64,000 bases of DNA from Beroe forskalii (taxonomy: Eukaryota; Ctenophora; Nuda; Beroida; Beroidae): positions 186,001 to 250,000 of the forward strand of contig WFMF01000205.1 of NCBI GenBank assembly GCA_011033025.1. The letters run 5' to 3'. Shown one piece after another: positions 52,522 to 64,000 of this stretch. Positions within the stretch are counted from its first letter, which is position 1. Each line of letters starts with the position of its first letter. Position numbers and translations under genes: made by a program. The notes under the pieces were generated by a model. It saw nothing but the letters and a program-made list of their open reading frames with translations. It was not told the origin of the DNA and ran no database searches.

Positions 52522-55054
52522 TTACTCCATATCGAAAGCTCAAAATCATTAAGAATGTGTCCATAGGCACGTGTATGTATTCCATCTGCATCCTGCACAG
52601 ATGAATCGTTTGTCATCAACTGCTGATAAAGCAACGCGCTCCTGCTGAACAAGAAACAGCTTGTGTTTCTTGGAGCGGATGGTTACCTGGTTAAGGTCCA
52701 TTGAAGTATACCCCTCTTGTTGCTTAAGAACGGACGCGAATTCCTCATGGTGCAGGTGCTTCTTTGCGATGGTCTTCTTTACCCCCGCGGTTGCCATCTT
52801 ATGAACCGCTTCGTTCTTGTACTCTGATAGGGTGAAGGAGTACGACTTGGCCGTGAGCCCAATGAACTCCTTGATGAGCTGATTGGGGACTTCGTCCTGA
52901 AATGGATTTAATCGCTTAAGGATTGGCTTTAATATTAAAGTAGAATGGCAGAGAATCGAATTTCATCATCAAAATCAGAAACAATTTTTAGGTATAGAAT
53001 AACATTCACCTTAAACTTCCCCGGAACGTAGTAGTTCTCCGTGTTCCTTAGAGGGTGGCCGACGGCGTACTTGGAACAGTCCAGGTGTTGTTGGAAGGTG
53101 GCCGTGTCAGCATAGATGTCTTCTGTCTCCAACGAAAATAGCAGAGAATCGGTATCTGGGAGAATAAATTTACTTATACCATGTAAATATAATGATTTTA
53201 TCAAATTTCACATACAATTTCTTTTAAAACATGAAATTCATCGATGGGGTGATATATGTTAATTACCAGTGAAGCAGAGTTCAGCTCTCCTTCCGTACTT
53301 CTCCTTAATGACATCGTTCCAAAACCAGCTCATGTGCGTCTTCGCGACTTTGCCAGAGCCAGAATCGACACCCCGACGTAGATCGGTTTTTCGAGGGTAA
53401 TCTCTGATTTCAGCAATTCAACCCCTACGAGCTGCTCGGAGAAGATCTCGAACCTCTTAAACTGAGGCCGAGAAGTGTATCGCCTCTGTTGTTGCATCTT
53501 GTTAATGAGGACGATATTCTTCTTGTTCCGAACAGACTCGCAGGTCTTTCCGAAGAAAGAATTTATCTGAAATGATGATGATTTTGAAATAATTATGACA
53601 TTATCTAGTACTATGGTTAGATTCGAGGATGTACACTCATTTTGAATAAGCAATACTCGATAGAAACTCACCATGAGTTTAAAGAAGGAGATCTTGAAGT
53701 CCGATCCCGCTGCCATCCTCATCTGAGTATTGAAGTTGATGTATGGTGCGAGCCAGTCCTTCTGCTCGAACCAAAGGACACGCCCAATCCGATCTATCCT
53801 TGCCCCCAATTCAATCCACTTCTGGAGGGCTTTGATGTGACACACGTATCCCTCCTTTTTGAAGAAGTTGGGTGCCAACTTCCTCATAGGTCTCACAGAA
53901 GAGGATTCCCCGAATCGAGCTGTTCTCAGCTTCTTGGTCATTTCAGACACAATGTCTGAGGTAATTTCAAAACTTCCTGGAAACGGAGGCATATCATTGA
54001 GAGCGTCATGGAGGTCAGCTGGAATGGAGGCATCCACTTCCACGAAGCATCCGTACCGGCCCTCAGGATCCAATGCTCTGATTTGTTCCAGAGTAATCCT
54101 CCCCCAGTAGAAGTTTCTGTAGGGAAGCTTCTGCAGCATGCAGTACCCATACTGAAAATAATTAAAAATAATTACAAGCGAAAATGTGTATTCATTTTCA
54201 TCAATCTAACAGTGTGCATACTGTGAATGTCGTTATTTGAATCGTAGCTATTTAGGATGATACTGATCTACTGCTCTGGAACGGGAAAGCACTCACTAAA
54301 TTGTTGGCGTCCAGGTACACGATCCACATGGTAGGCTTGTTGGGGTCATAGGAGTCTGGGATGAGGGGGTGTTGGCGGTAGCTTTCCTCTTCGTGATGGT
54401 GGAAACACCACCACGCATCGCCAGCTCGAGGAACATATACTCGCCAGCATTGTTTTGTTACATATTGGGCACGTTTTTTCCTTGCGAGAATGGGCTGTGA
54501 AAGTAAGGCGATGCCCTCTGAAGATGATCGATGTAAGTCGGCCCATCCTCTCATCCAATTCAACGTCGTTAATCATACACTCTACTATGTCTTCACGCAG
54601 AATCTCGATATGTGAGCTGGCTACCCGGTGGACGATAACAGGGCGAGATTTATACTCCTTGGCAGCACCATCCACGACCGCATCCGCAAACAACTGGATT
54701 TTAGCAGGCAGATGATTTTTATTCTTCTCAAGGATGTCAGTGACCTGATACGGACAAAGCATAAGATAAAGGTATTTGGAAAAAAGAACGTAGGCATCAA
54801 GTTACTATACAAAGCAGTCAATGCGCAATATTGAAGTAGTTTAGAGTTGACAATCATTAGGAAACGTAACATCTAAAAATCTCGTACAATCTCACAAAGC
54901 AATCATAATATAAAAAATCAAAGCAACCGACGGGAAGGGTTCTTACCGAAGAAAGAGCTGTGGTGAGATCATCGGATAGAGGAAACGTTTCAGTCATAGC
55001 AGAAACAATGTTATTATCAAACTGAGGTACTATGAAACTTTGAAAAGTGAACAA
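52522..55054 (-). pseudogene. Polinton polymerase remnants in copy 2 (fossil)
   Basis: Blocks on - include the first exon-like block MFTFQSFIVPQFDNN (about 54,945-55,054), part of the N-terminal region (CPYQVTDILEKNKNHLP), then IVYLDANNL, WLAPYINFNTQMRMAAGSDF, NSFFGKTCESVRNKKNIVLI, KPIYVGVSILALAK, DTDSLLFSLETEDIYAD and the C-terminal HHEEFASVLKQQEGYTSMDL. Here the palm-region blocks all lie on -, unlike in copy 1. Intron-like gaps sit at the same places as in copy 1. Broken. Confidence 0.82.
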
Positions 55055-55461
55055 GCATCTCTCCCTAGGTCCTCATAAAGATTCAGTGCAAATGTCCCGA
55101 GAGGATTATTCCGTCCAATAGGATTTTACGAAACACAATTAAATTTTAAGCCATTTGTTTCCTGAAAATTCCTCAAGAATCTTTGGTAAGAAGGAAGCAT
55201 GGGTTAACTGGGGATAATTAGATAGCACGTTGAATATTAATTCGGTACTGAAAGTGAACCATTGCTAACCTCACCTTCGAACTAATAACCTAGAGGCTAG
55301 AAGAAGTTTTGAGAAACTCCCATTGTTCAATTTTGCATATCATTAGAGTTCAATATTTCCTATTTTACATAAGCAAGCTACGAGAAACTCCCCCTCCTCC
55401 CATCAATTTTACACAGTTTAACAATGCCTAACAATCTCCCCGCTAATTACGAGAGATCCAT

Positions 55462-55687
55462 TGTTGATATTCGTTTTTATTATTATTTTATATTATTATT
55501 CAGATTATTATATTTCCCCTTATATCCCTTTACTTTGATATAGTTATTCCCCCGTGAATATAACTTTCCCTTATATCTGAATATAAACTCAACATACTCT
55601 TCCTTCCTAGGCTAGATGGTTCTTTACTACTGAAAACTGACTCTCATTTGGGTTCTGGGTTCCGGTACTTCCACTATAAATATCTCA
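55462..55687. repeat. First LTR
   Basis: 226 bp, TG...CA borders. A TATA-like run ACTATAAATATC lies near its end and an AT-rich TTATTATTATTTTA block near its start. Confidence 0.9.
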
Positions 55688-58600
55688 TGGTAGCAGGAAG
55701 TGGTTATTTATTTGTTCATCCTCAGTATACTCCACAAAGTTTGCAGAAGCCACAATCGTGTGTTTGAAGACTCTACAAATCATTGAACTGAAGATCTTGT
55801 GTTCAAAGATACTACAAGCTGTAGTTCTGAAGAACTTGTGTTTGAACATTGTGCAGAAGACTTAAATGTTAGAAGATACAACAATCTCTTTGTTCTAAAA
55901 TCCTTGTCTAAAGGTGCTATGATGTGTTGTGAACAACTGTAATCAGATGATAAGAGAGTAAGAGGATTCCTGCTGAATTCAATACCATTCAAGAATCCAA
56001 GTTGTTCAAGTCCCACAGTGACAAGAAGAGATACTCACCAGATGACAAGATTCCTGTTGATTCATCAAGACCTCTCTAAATGAGACCTCACAGAATAGGA
56101 TCCTCTACTCAACTCCTGGAGACTAAAGTATCCCTTGAAGTTTTCTGTTTTGGACTACTCAGTCGGGGGCATGTCTGGGTAGTACCCAACTTGTCAGAAG
56201 ATAAACCTTGCTCTGGCTGGGTGAATAGAATTTTCCAGATTACATCACAGTATACCTGACAACAGCTCTAGCCTAGTCATAGGTGATCCAGATTGTGCAA
56301 GAGGGCAACTGCAGCAAGATTGTTACGATGGCAATCTTTGTGTGTTTTTCTCAAGAGTTGACAATACTACTGCGGCGTGTTACACCATCAGGGAACCTAC
56401 AGCATCTCAAGATCTATTCTTCAAGCTCAAGAAACCTGATAAAAAGCTGTAAGTGAATTTAGTAAGTGAATTTAGGGATTATTTTTGGTGAACTTCAATC
56501 TAAAATTGTAGAACTGATACATAAGTGTGAAATTTGCAAATTAAATAGGTACTGTAGTGGAACTTATATTTTCAATTCGGCTTCAGCTAGCTTAGACAAA
56601 TAGTTATTCGGACCTCAATCCATTTTGATCAATTCATTTTCATTTCAACCGTGATCATCTTTATTCACAAACATCAATTTCATTCACAAATGATCCAAAT
56701 AACCCCCTTTATCCACCACACTTTTGGGAGTAAACTGTCAGACCTCAAAGAAGCAAGCAATATTATTCTGTTATTAAGAGAGTGGAATGAATCAACAAGA
56801 CGACCAGATGAGCAACTACCACTAAAATCATTGCTCTGTTCAGGTTTACACAAAATTCTGATTGTAGATTAAAGAACATTTAGATCATTGGTCAATTTTA
56901 GAGACAAATTCAGTGTCCATGAACCCCCATTCAAAAACCCAGGCAACTTATGCAACATATTGTACTAACATCTAGGATAATAAAAGGACAAAATTACTAA
57001 CATGTGACCTGCTTGACGGTTGACAACAAACATCCACAGAAATAAAATTGTGAAAATAATCAACAGTTCCGATTGTATACATTTTACCAGTCGCTAGAGG
57101 ACACTGTTCATCACTGTTTACAAATGCTATTGCAGCATTGCTCCTCCTCTGCTAGGGAGCTCAAGTTACAGAAACAGGCAACCCCGTTCATATTTGTATG
57201 TCAGGTTGCCCAGATCTAGGCAACCCACTGTATTATTGTATGTTTCGTTGCAAAAGCGTGTTAGTCATTTTCATGTTAGTCCAACAGTGAAGTGGGGAGG
57301 TAGATAATCGAATTGGCACTATGTAGAGAGAGGGGGTGTCCTGTTCCTCTCCACGCTATGCTCTGAGCTATTTTCATAATTCAATCAAAATGCTTGCATA
57401 TTATCCCCAATTCCCATTGATATGCAAGGTTACTCCTTGAAGAAATGTGCCTAAAAATACTTAAGAACTTGAATAGCGCTCGGTGGTGGCTGGTTATTGC
57501 ATTACGTCCCCATTTTTAGAGAGGAGTAGAAACATGTATGAATGTTGCGATAGTATAGTCATAATTATGATTGTGTGACGACACTGAAACAATACTAACA
57601 TGACGTCCTTCAAAAATCAGGTTGTACTAACATTATTACAGGTTCTAGAATGGGGCCATGAACAATATTAACAATGTCAGTGAACAATATTTGTTACAGA
57701 ATTCAGGGCTAGTTGTAATGAACCAAATATGTCAAAATAAACCATTTTCGAATTATATGTGCCAGTGATTATTTTTACCAAATATGTCAAAATAAACCAT
57801 TTACAATCATATTAGAATATATGAAAAATTGAAATTAATCATAAGTATGTCAATGTTCTTCTTCAGTCAGTGTTTAGTGTATAATTACAGTGTGTAATTA
57901 CAGTCTGTTATTGGATTATGAATGATTTTATGAGTATTTCAAATTATGTTTTATTTTCATTATTATCAAACTAATATCAAATTGAATCAGTTATTTTATA
58001 GGAACCAAATTTTATCAAAATCATGAACACTCCTGACAATATGTGTGACAAATCTGTACTATCATATTTATGATTCCCAGTTTTTTTAGCAGTGCCAATC
58101 TGTGTTTTGAGTTTCAATCAATACCAATTGTGACGTTTATTATAAATATGAGATTATGGCTGTCATACTGTTATTATATAATATGCATGAATATGAAGTA
58201 TCATATAATATGAGGAGGATTTGTTTCTTTAAGAAATAAGAGAATGTATCAAAGTATACCATGCAAGTATAAATTTGGGTTTTTAATGAAATTTTCAGTA
58301 CAAAACAGAGATTTTAAAATATCATTAACAAATCCAGTATAATGTCAAATATATATATTTATTTACATACTGTCATACTAGTATGCAATATATACTTGAA
58401 TATGATTTGAGTCTGATTCAAGTAAGTCTACTGTTGGGTAGTATAGAGAAAGACTGGAAAATGAAGCTATTGCCGTGATTTTCTAGTATTTAACTGGTAT
58501 TTAAATTTTCAATTATAATACTCAATAGAATGTTATATGTTGAATATATGTCTAATGAAGTAGTAAAACTGTCCATAAATCTCAACTTAAACTTGATTAC

Positions 58601-58908
58601 ATTATACCTGCAATTATTCTACTTAAAATTGTACACACAAATTTACAATTATTGAGCAGCGTGCCGTTTTTATTTTCTTTACCTGTACCATTTTATACTG
58701 AACCAGTGTCAGAATGTGTGTATAAATGACAGTACAGTGAATTCTGGTATTTATAAAACATGTTTTACAATTTAATGGATTATAATTTATTCATCAATTC
58801 ATTAATAAAGTGGGACACAACCACATGATAAGTGTTCATTAAAATGTAATTTAAATTCATAATAATTGTTATTAGTTTTTACTACGTTTAATAAATTCAA
58901 CTTATTGT

Positions 58909-59309
58909 AACGAGGTTTTTAAAAGCAAAATCAATATTTCAGTTTGTTTTTTCTCGTTTTTGTCCTTTTTTGACGTAGTGAGGACCTTAAGTCTCCCTGA
59001 CAATTTGGATCCTAGATGGTTGTCAGGAGCAGGTTAGGTATATCCGTATTTCGCCACTAGTGATGTGGTGGTCCACTGCACAGGGGAGCTTTTTAGCTAC
59101 CTGTGTGTGGGAAGTGGGCTCTAACACGGAGACTCGCTCGAAGACGCACCGTCGGGCTAACATCTGTGCTGCATGCGTGCAGCATGCGTTGTTCGAGAGG
59201 GGAATCACATTATTCATCACATTTTTCTTAGTTCTATTTATTTTTCAAGTTTTTTTTTGCGTTGCTCTTGATCAATTCATGATTTTTTAGACAATTTACA
59301 CCTCGTTAC
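58909..59309. repeat. Possible nested hairpin-ended insert inside the LTR element
   Basis: GTAACGAGGT at 58,909 is answered by ACCTCGTTAC about 390 bases later, and the enclosed sequence is more GC-rich than the rest of the element interior. No clear target duplication. It could be chance. Confidence 0.3.
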
Positions 59310-60305
59310 AAGAGTTTGATTATTTTATAGAGTCAGGTACTATACAGCTATACTGACTATATGATATATATATTTATTTGAGGATAATAAATCGGGGCGT
59401 ATGAAATTTCAAATTTTACACATTTATATTTCATAGTTGGTATAGATTTAGTTCAAGAGGCGTATAAACGTTTATATATGGCCGAAATTAATTTTCAGTG
59501 TAAAAGTACTATGTAAAAGTGTGATGCGTGGTGTGTGTTGTGTGTGTCATTTCGTGTGTCGTGTATCTATATTCCTAGGGTTATCAAGTTATTTTGAAAG
59601 TGCAGCAGTAATTAGAGATCGTTTTGGGATAAAATTGTCGTATTCAATTTAGATTTTACCTTAATAAATTTCTAACTAACTTCCAATGTTAAACGGTAAC
59701 AAGTATTGAGAATTAATGAAAATGCTGAATGAAATGATGTTCAAAGCTGTCACATTTATTGATATGAAAATCACAATTCAATGGATATGGAGATAAAGAC
59801 GTAGGATTACTACGCAGGGTTATATGGGTGTGGATATATATGGAAGAAGTAGTTTATTTTGTATCTTGAATGTAGCTCAGGTAACAGCGCTGACCTTTTG
59901 TATTGTTAATTTTAGACACGCGCACGTATAGTTTTATTTCCGAGAATTCGGCTTTAATTTAAAATGGCGTGTGAATTATTTCAGACCGATTATTTCCGTT
60001 TTTAAAGACCGCAAATCAAAATTTAGTTTTATTTATTATCAAGAGCTAAATGAATCCAATTTTTTAAAATGATTGTAGTTATCTTCTAGAATTTGTATCA
60101 GTGAACCATCTAGTCTCAGTATTTTAGTTGATAGGTAATATTTGATTGTATTTAGTAGCTTCATGTAGTGTCTTCAGTATTGATAAATGAATAAAAATTG
60201 AAAAGATTGTGTTGTAACAATGAAATTATATATTTTAAAACATATGTTTGACAATTTATTGTAAGTTTATATATCTCAAAAAATTTAGTCTGGGCGGGGA
60301 GAGTA

Positions 60306-60531
60306 TGTTGATATTCGTTTTTATTATTATTTTATATTATTATTCAGATTATTATATTTCCCCTTATATCCCTTTACTTTGATATAGTTATTCCCCCGTG
60401 AATATAACTTTCCCTTATATCTGAATATAAACTCAACATACTCTTCCTTCCTAGGCTAGATGGTTCTTTACTACTGAAAACTGACTCTCATTTGGGTTCT
60501 GGGTTCCGGTACTTCCACTATAAATATCTCA
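60306..60531. repeat. Second LTR
   Basis: 226 bp, same sequence as the first LTR by eye, preceded by a polypurine stretch and followed by the TCCAT duplication. Confidence 0.9.
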
Positions 60532-61054
60532 TCCATGACTCGGGAGACTGCTGTTTCCATTTGGGAGACAAGTGTTTCCATCTGTAGCTGTAGGTGGGGA
60601 GAATATTGTTTCCATCTAGTAGTAGGGATATGTCACCATGGAAAGAGAAAAGTGTTTCAGCGCTGCAAAGAGACAGTCTGTGTTTCCATTGTGACATATC
60701 CCTATTACTACGAATGTAACTTGAAGTAAATCGTGTGAATCTTATACCCCAAATGATTGATACTTACTCGAGTGCGTACCTTTCTATGCTCGGGTACATA
60801 ATCATTAATCAGGTACCCAGGTACATTATTTAACATCGTATCCGTAACCCGAGTTGAATTCCATCTTGAAATGGGATATCTCCGAATGTTGATATTTTCT
60901 GAAGTTTGCAGGAAATGGCAGTAGTATGGGTCCACTCTCCAGTAACACTGAGCTATTAACAAACACTCCAGTCACCAGATGAATCAGCAATCTCCCTGCT
61001 ATTTGATATCTGAGTTAGGGAAATATCAATCCCACATATCCTACTGTTTTCACG

Positions 61055-61577
61055 GTGGGTAACAGTCTTCATTCCCTCCCTTATCAGCTCATAGGTGGGA
61101 AACAGTCTTCATTCCCTCCCTTATCAGCTCATAGGTGGGAAACAGTCTTTATTCCCTCCCTTATCAGCTCATAGGTGGGAAACAGTCTTCATTCCCTCCC
61201 TAATCAGCTCATAGGTGGGAAACAGTCTTTATTCCCTCCCTAATCAGCTCATAGGTGGAATACAGTCTTTATTCCCTCCCTTATCAGCTCATAGGTGGGA
61301 AACAGTCTTTATTCCCTCCCTTATCAGCTCATAGGTGGGAAACAGTCTTCATTCCCTCCCTAATCAGCTCATAGGTGGGAAACAGTCTTTATTCCCTCCC
61401 TTATCAGCTCATAGGTGGAATACAGTCTTTATTCCCTCCCTTATCAGCTCATAGGTGGGAAACAGTCTTTATTGCCTCCCTTATCAGCTCATAGGTGGGA
61501 AACAGTCTTTATTCCCTCCCTAATCAGCTCATAGGTGGGAAACAGTCTTTATTCCCTCCCTAATCAGCTCATAGGTA
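61055..61577 (+). repeat. 40-bp minisatellite, 13 units, 3' of gene D
   Basis: Thirteen units of the same 40-base repeat as near genes B and C. Two units share the variant AGGTGGAATACAGTC, which points to duplication of a block of several units at once. Confidence 0.92.
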
Positions 61578-61738
61578 ACGACATAATCGAAGTCGCGTAG
61601 TACACTTCAGTATGGTAGTACGGTTACTTAGTACTTTAGTAGGAAAGTTGACAACGTTTTATGATAAGATAATTAATTTAGATATCTGCTAAGTAGTGTT
61701 TTTTAAAATCATGTTCTTTGATGATATTATGATACTGT

Positions 61739-63118
61739 TCATAAACCTTTGGCAAGATAATCATCACAAGTAACTCCCGGACATCCAACATACTGGTGGT
61801 CCTCACAACACGAACTGGACCAACTAATAGGGCCGTTATCACAAGCTGCGCCATCTGCGGCGGTGAAGTTTTCTCTAGGGAACTTGCAGCAGTGAGATCC
61901 CTCGTGGTAGACGTAGGGGTGACTTCTGGTGCAGAAGGCAGTGTTAACCCCTGGGAGAGATAGAATGGAGATAGAGGTGTTTCATTCCTGAGGGAAGAAA
62001 TATATCATATCAGCCCAACCAGCCTTTTTAAAAAAAATCAGCCTATAATCAGCCTATTTTACCCGCACTAGACCAAAATCGCATTATTTTTGAGCCAATT
62101 TGATAACCGGCCCAATGCTCATTGCAACAAAATTCTTGGCATTCTCCAAAATTTGATTAAATCCAGAAATTATGAAATGGCCTTGTATATCCAGTGACCT
62201 GATCTTTATCATATCTTCCATAATTGCCTGTTTATGGGCTTTCAACACGATAATCAAGGGAAATTGCACGAATCAATTTTGTCTACTTATGTTATCTGGC
62301 CTTTCGAATAAATTACCACACTATTTAAAGACCCTCTATACCAACTTGGAAAGTACATTCATATTATATTCAGTCTGGTAAAATTGATAATCAAGAGGGG
62401 GGGGGGGGGATTTCACCCCTCATATTTTGGAATTCACGAATTTGAGATATAATTTGGCCAGGATGGCCAGAGCATGTAAGACCATTTTGACGGTGGTCTT
62501 GAGTCCATAAGTCCAACATTGCCCATATGAGGCCTCGGAGCAAAAATGGCGTCTAAAAATTGAAATTTTTCCGAAAGGAGATATGGCTTAACCTTTGTTT
62601 GCATTCGATTCGTCTCGACGAGCTGATCATTTAAGTGTATTTGTTTGTCAAAATCGGGTGAACAATGGCCAAGTCATGCCCATGCGAAGCGTGGCATTGA
62701 AATGGCAGTTGTCCTATTTTTGGCTAAAGATGGCCATTGTGGCCACATTTTTAAAGATATGAGCTTCAAGCTTGTTTTGCCTATCATTTAGGTCAAAATT
62801 GATGGGCAAACCAATTTTTAAGTGAATTGGACCATATTTGGCCATTTTAGCCCATAAAAACCTTCAAAAATCCACTAAATCGCGTATATCTCAGTTTGAT
62901 ATTTCGCCCAAGTCTCAAATTCGTGTAATATATTAGAGTTATATTTTCTTCATCAATCAGTCCAACTGATTGACGGCATATCGAGGGAAAAATTATAGAA
63001 TATAGAACAATTTATTTACTGTCAAATTTGGAGGCAGTTCATTCTATATCTTACCATCAAGTAGCATTCCCGACAGAAGAATCAGAACGACAGTGGTGTG
63101 CTGCACTTTGCCTCTCAT
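61739..63118 (-). CDS. Small secreted Cys-rich protein, family member D
   Basis: Exon 1 (63,055-63,118) encodes MRGKVQHTTVVLILLSGMLL, phase 1 at G|GTAAG. Exon 2 (61,739-61,950; acceptor TCTCCCAG) encodes GVNTAFCTRSHPYVYHEGSH, CCKFPRENF, ACDNGPISWSSSCCEDHQYV, GCPGVTCDDYLAKGL and stop. It is 91 residues with all eight Cys. The 1.1-kb intron contains a run of 13 G (62,397-62,409) and GGCCA-rich non-coding sequence (62,410-62,940) not found in gene C. No break seen. Confidence 0.83.
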
Positions 63119-63441
63119 ATTCGACTGCTGCGTGTTCTACTCCTCCATTTTCTACTATTTAGGAAGAGTATGGACAGATCAGTTCTCAATAAGTAATCTG
63201 TCATTTAAATAGGAATCTTTCAATGCAGAGAAGCGTGCTATCGGCAAACTGCCGTCAATTTCCAACTTTTTATATAAAACTTTTTGAACTATATTGAACA
63301 GCAATGAAATTGAAAATAAATTTACAAATAACTGCAATCGTCAATAAAGTTCGACGGGATATCAAGCAAGCTTCACACGAAAAAATCTGACCCCTTACAA
63401 GAAAACAATGTGGATTGTGAAATGTGAGATGTATCATTGTC

Positions 63442-63588
63442 TCAAGTCTTGCCAGATCCCTCTGGCGCACTGTCTTCACTGACAATCTTGTTGTTCTTAA
63501 TAACATGAACTTTGTCCAGTTCCTTGGATCTCCTCAGCTTTAATTCCTCAACAAGCTTCTTGAAGCTCTTCGCTCTTCCAGAGACCGA
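63442..63588 (-). CDS. Possible terminal exon of an unidentified host gene
   Basis: A frame on - reads SGRAKSFKKLVEELKLRRSK, then ELDKVHVIKNNKIVSEDSAP and ends EGSGKT before TGA at 63,442-63,444. The basic, helix-prone composition looks protein-like, but the stretch is short, its 5' splice partner is outside or unclear, and I recognise no family. Confidence 0.3.
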   Translation of the reverse strand, partial: SVSGRAKSFKKLVEELKLRRSKELDKVHVIKNNKIVSEDSAPEGSGKT

Positions 63589-63914
63589 TCAGGGCTGATG
63601 TAGATCGATCTACATCCATTATCCATCCTTATCGCGTAGTTTTCGTACATTATTTCGTACGCTATTTTGAAGTACCATGGTGTGTACGCTGTGCTGTTCG
63701 CGCTGCTTAATAACGAGCAAGCAGGCAGGCCCGCGTTATCGCAATACACAATAACTGATAGGAGAGCTCGATAATTGCAACAAACGCTACATGCGAATAG
63801 TGAATCTTATTATTATGACATTAATCATTATGACATTAATTATTATGACATAATCATGACATTAATTGCAGTCGAAGGATCTTCAAAAGAACAAAGAAAC
63901 TCCATGTGGGTCAG

Positions 63915-63995
63915 GGACGGAAGTTCGACACCCGGAAGTTCGGCAACCCAGACGTTAGACACTCTCACTGTTTGTCGAACTTCCGGGCGTCAACA
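63915..63995. repeat. Short inverted repeat at the window edge
   Basis: GGAAGTTCGACACCCGGAAG is answered by TGTCGAACTTCCGGGCGTC, a hairpin that may be the start of a MITE continuing beyond the window. Confidence 0.45.
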
Positions 63996-64000
63996 GACTG

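Larger units (their letters stand above)
55462..60531. mobile_element. LTR retrotransposon without long open frames (LARD-like), inserted in Polinton copy 2
   Basis: Two 226-bp direct repeats (55,462-55,687 and 60,306-60,531) start TGTTGATATTCG and end AATATCTCA, and look identical. The element is flanked by the 5-base duplication TCCAT (55,457-55,461 and 60,532-60,536), and the host sequence continues across it. Directly after the first LTR is TGGTAGCAGGAAGTGG, similar to a tRNA-Met-type primer site, and before the second is the purine-rich GGGCGGGGAGAGTA. The 4.6-kb interior has no gag-pol frame longer than about 75 codons, so it would depend on another element. Identical LTRs mean recent insertion. 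Confidence 0.9.
51945..60714. mobile_element. Short Polinton relative, copy 2, interrupted by an LTR retrotransposon
   Basis: The left end repeat with hairpin (51,945-52,510) and right end repeat (55,055-55,461 continued at 60,537-60,714) are inverse copies. Between them is only polymerase sequence (52,522-55,054). Like copy 3 it lacks the capsid, ATPase and integrase genes, yet it retains both ends. The LTR element at 55,462-60,531 is inserted within the right end. Without it, the copy is about 3.7 kb. A broken fossil. Confidence 0.78.

Noticed and set aside
59023-59290. Gene inside the LTR element interior
   Set aside because: Only short frames on both strands, no gag or pol motif; treated as non-coding interior.

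Overview
The window looks like nuclear DNA from a ctenophore (comb jelly), probably a luminous lobate or beroid. The main reason is a gene at 28.7-29.3 kb whose product closely matches my memory of the ctenophore calcium-regulated photoproteins (berovin/mnemiopsin type: three calcium-binding EF-hand loops and a C-terminal Tyr instead of the Pro of jellyfish aequorins). Spliceosomal introns, a proteasome activator PA200/PSME4 gene segment, secreted Cys-rich proteins and many transposons agree with an animal genome. The species call is recall, not a database result.

Layout. (1) 1-18.7 kb: most of a fossil Polinton/Maverick (adintovirus-like) element whose left end lies outside the window. It has penton-like and major capsid genes, an adenain-like protease, a packaging ATPase, an integrase with a chromodomain, four proteins of unknown role, and a protein-primed type DNA polymerase B (PolB) in many short exon-like pieces. 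A Kolobok-type DNA transposon (8,886-12,949; TTAA target site, 15-bp terminal repeats, THAP transposase plus a P2X7-ballast-like ORF) sits inside PolB. (2) 18.86-26.2 kb: a very large inverted repeat with arms of about 2.6-2.8 kb, whose ends are packed with degenerate CGAAACAAGC decamers. (3) 26.2-38 kb: host territory with the photoprotein gene (-), a 384-bp palindromic MITE, seven exons of PSME4 (+), and a secreted Cys-containing protein gene (-). (4) 38.1-63.1 kb: a four-member tandem array (A-D, all on -) of a small secreted 8-Cys protein family. Two short Polinton relatives that keep only end repeats and polymerase sequence, MITEs, 40-bp minisatellites and an LTR retrotransposon without long ORFs (55,462-60,531) lie between the genes.

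Most unusual signals. Three separate exon ends carry tandem arrays whose repeat unit is the exon-intron junction itself, so each array is a string of 5' splice-site copies: PSME4 at 31.07-32.4 kb (46-bp unit) and 35.17-35.35 kb (about 50-bp unit), and the secreted gene at 36.75-37.3 kb (16-bp unit). The Polinton polymerase is rich in intron-like gaps while its capsid-side genes have none. The Cys-rich gene family shows a 3' minisatellite of 1, 5, 12 and 13 units in its four members, and one member has gained a Thr/Pro-rich exon. Four short frame breaks in two host genes all look like homopolymer contractions, which points to consensus errors rather than gene death.

Limits: everything is read by eye. 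Exon ends come from splice consensus and reading phase, and family names from remembered motifs.
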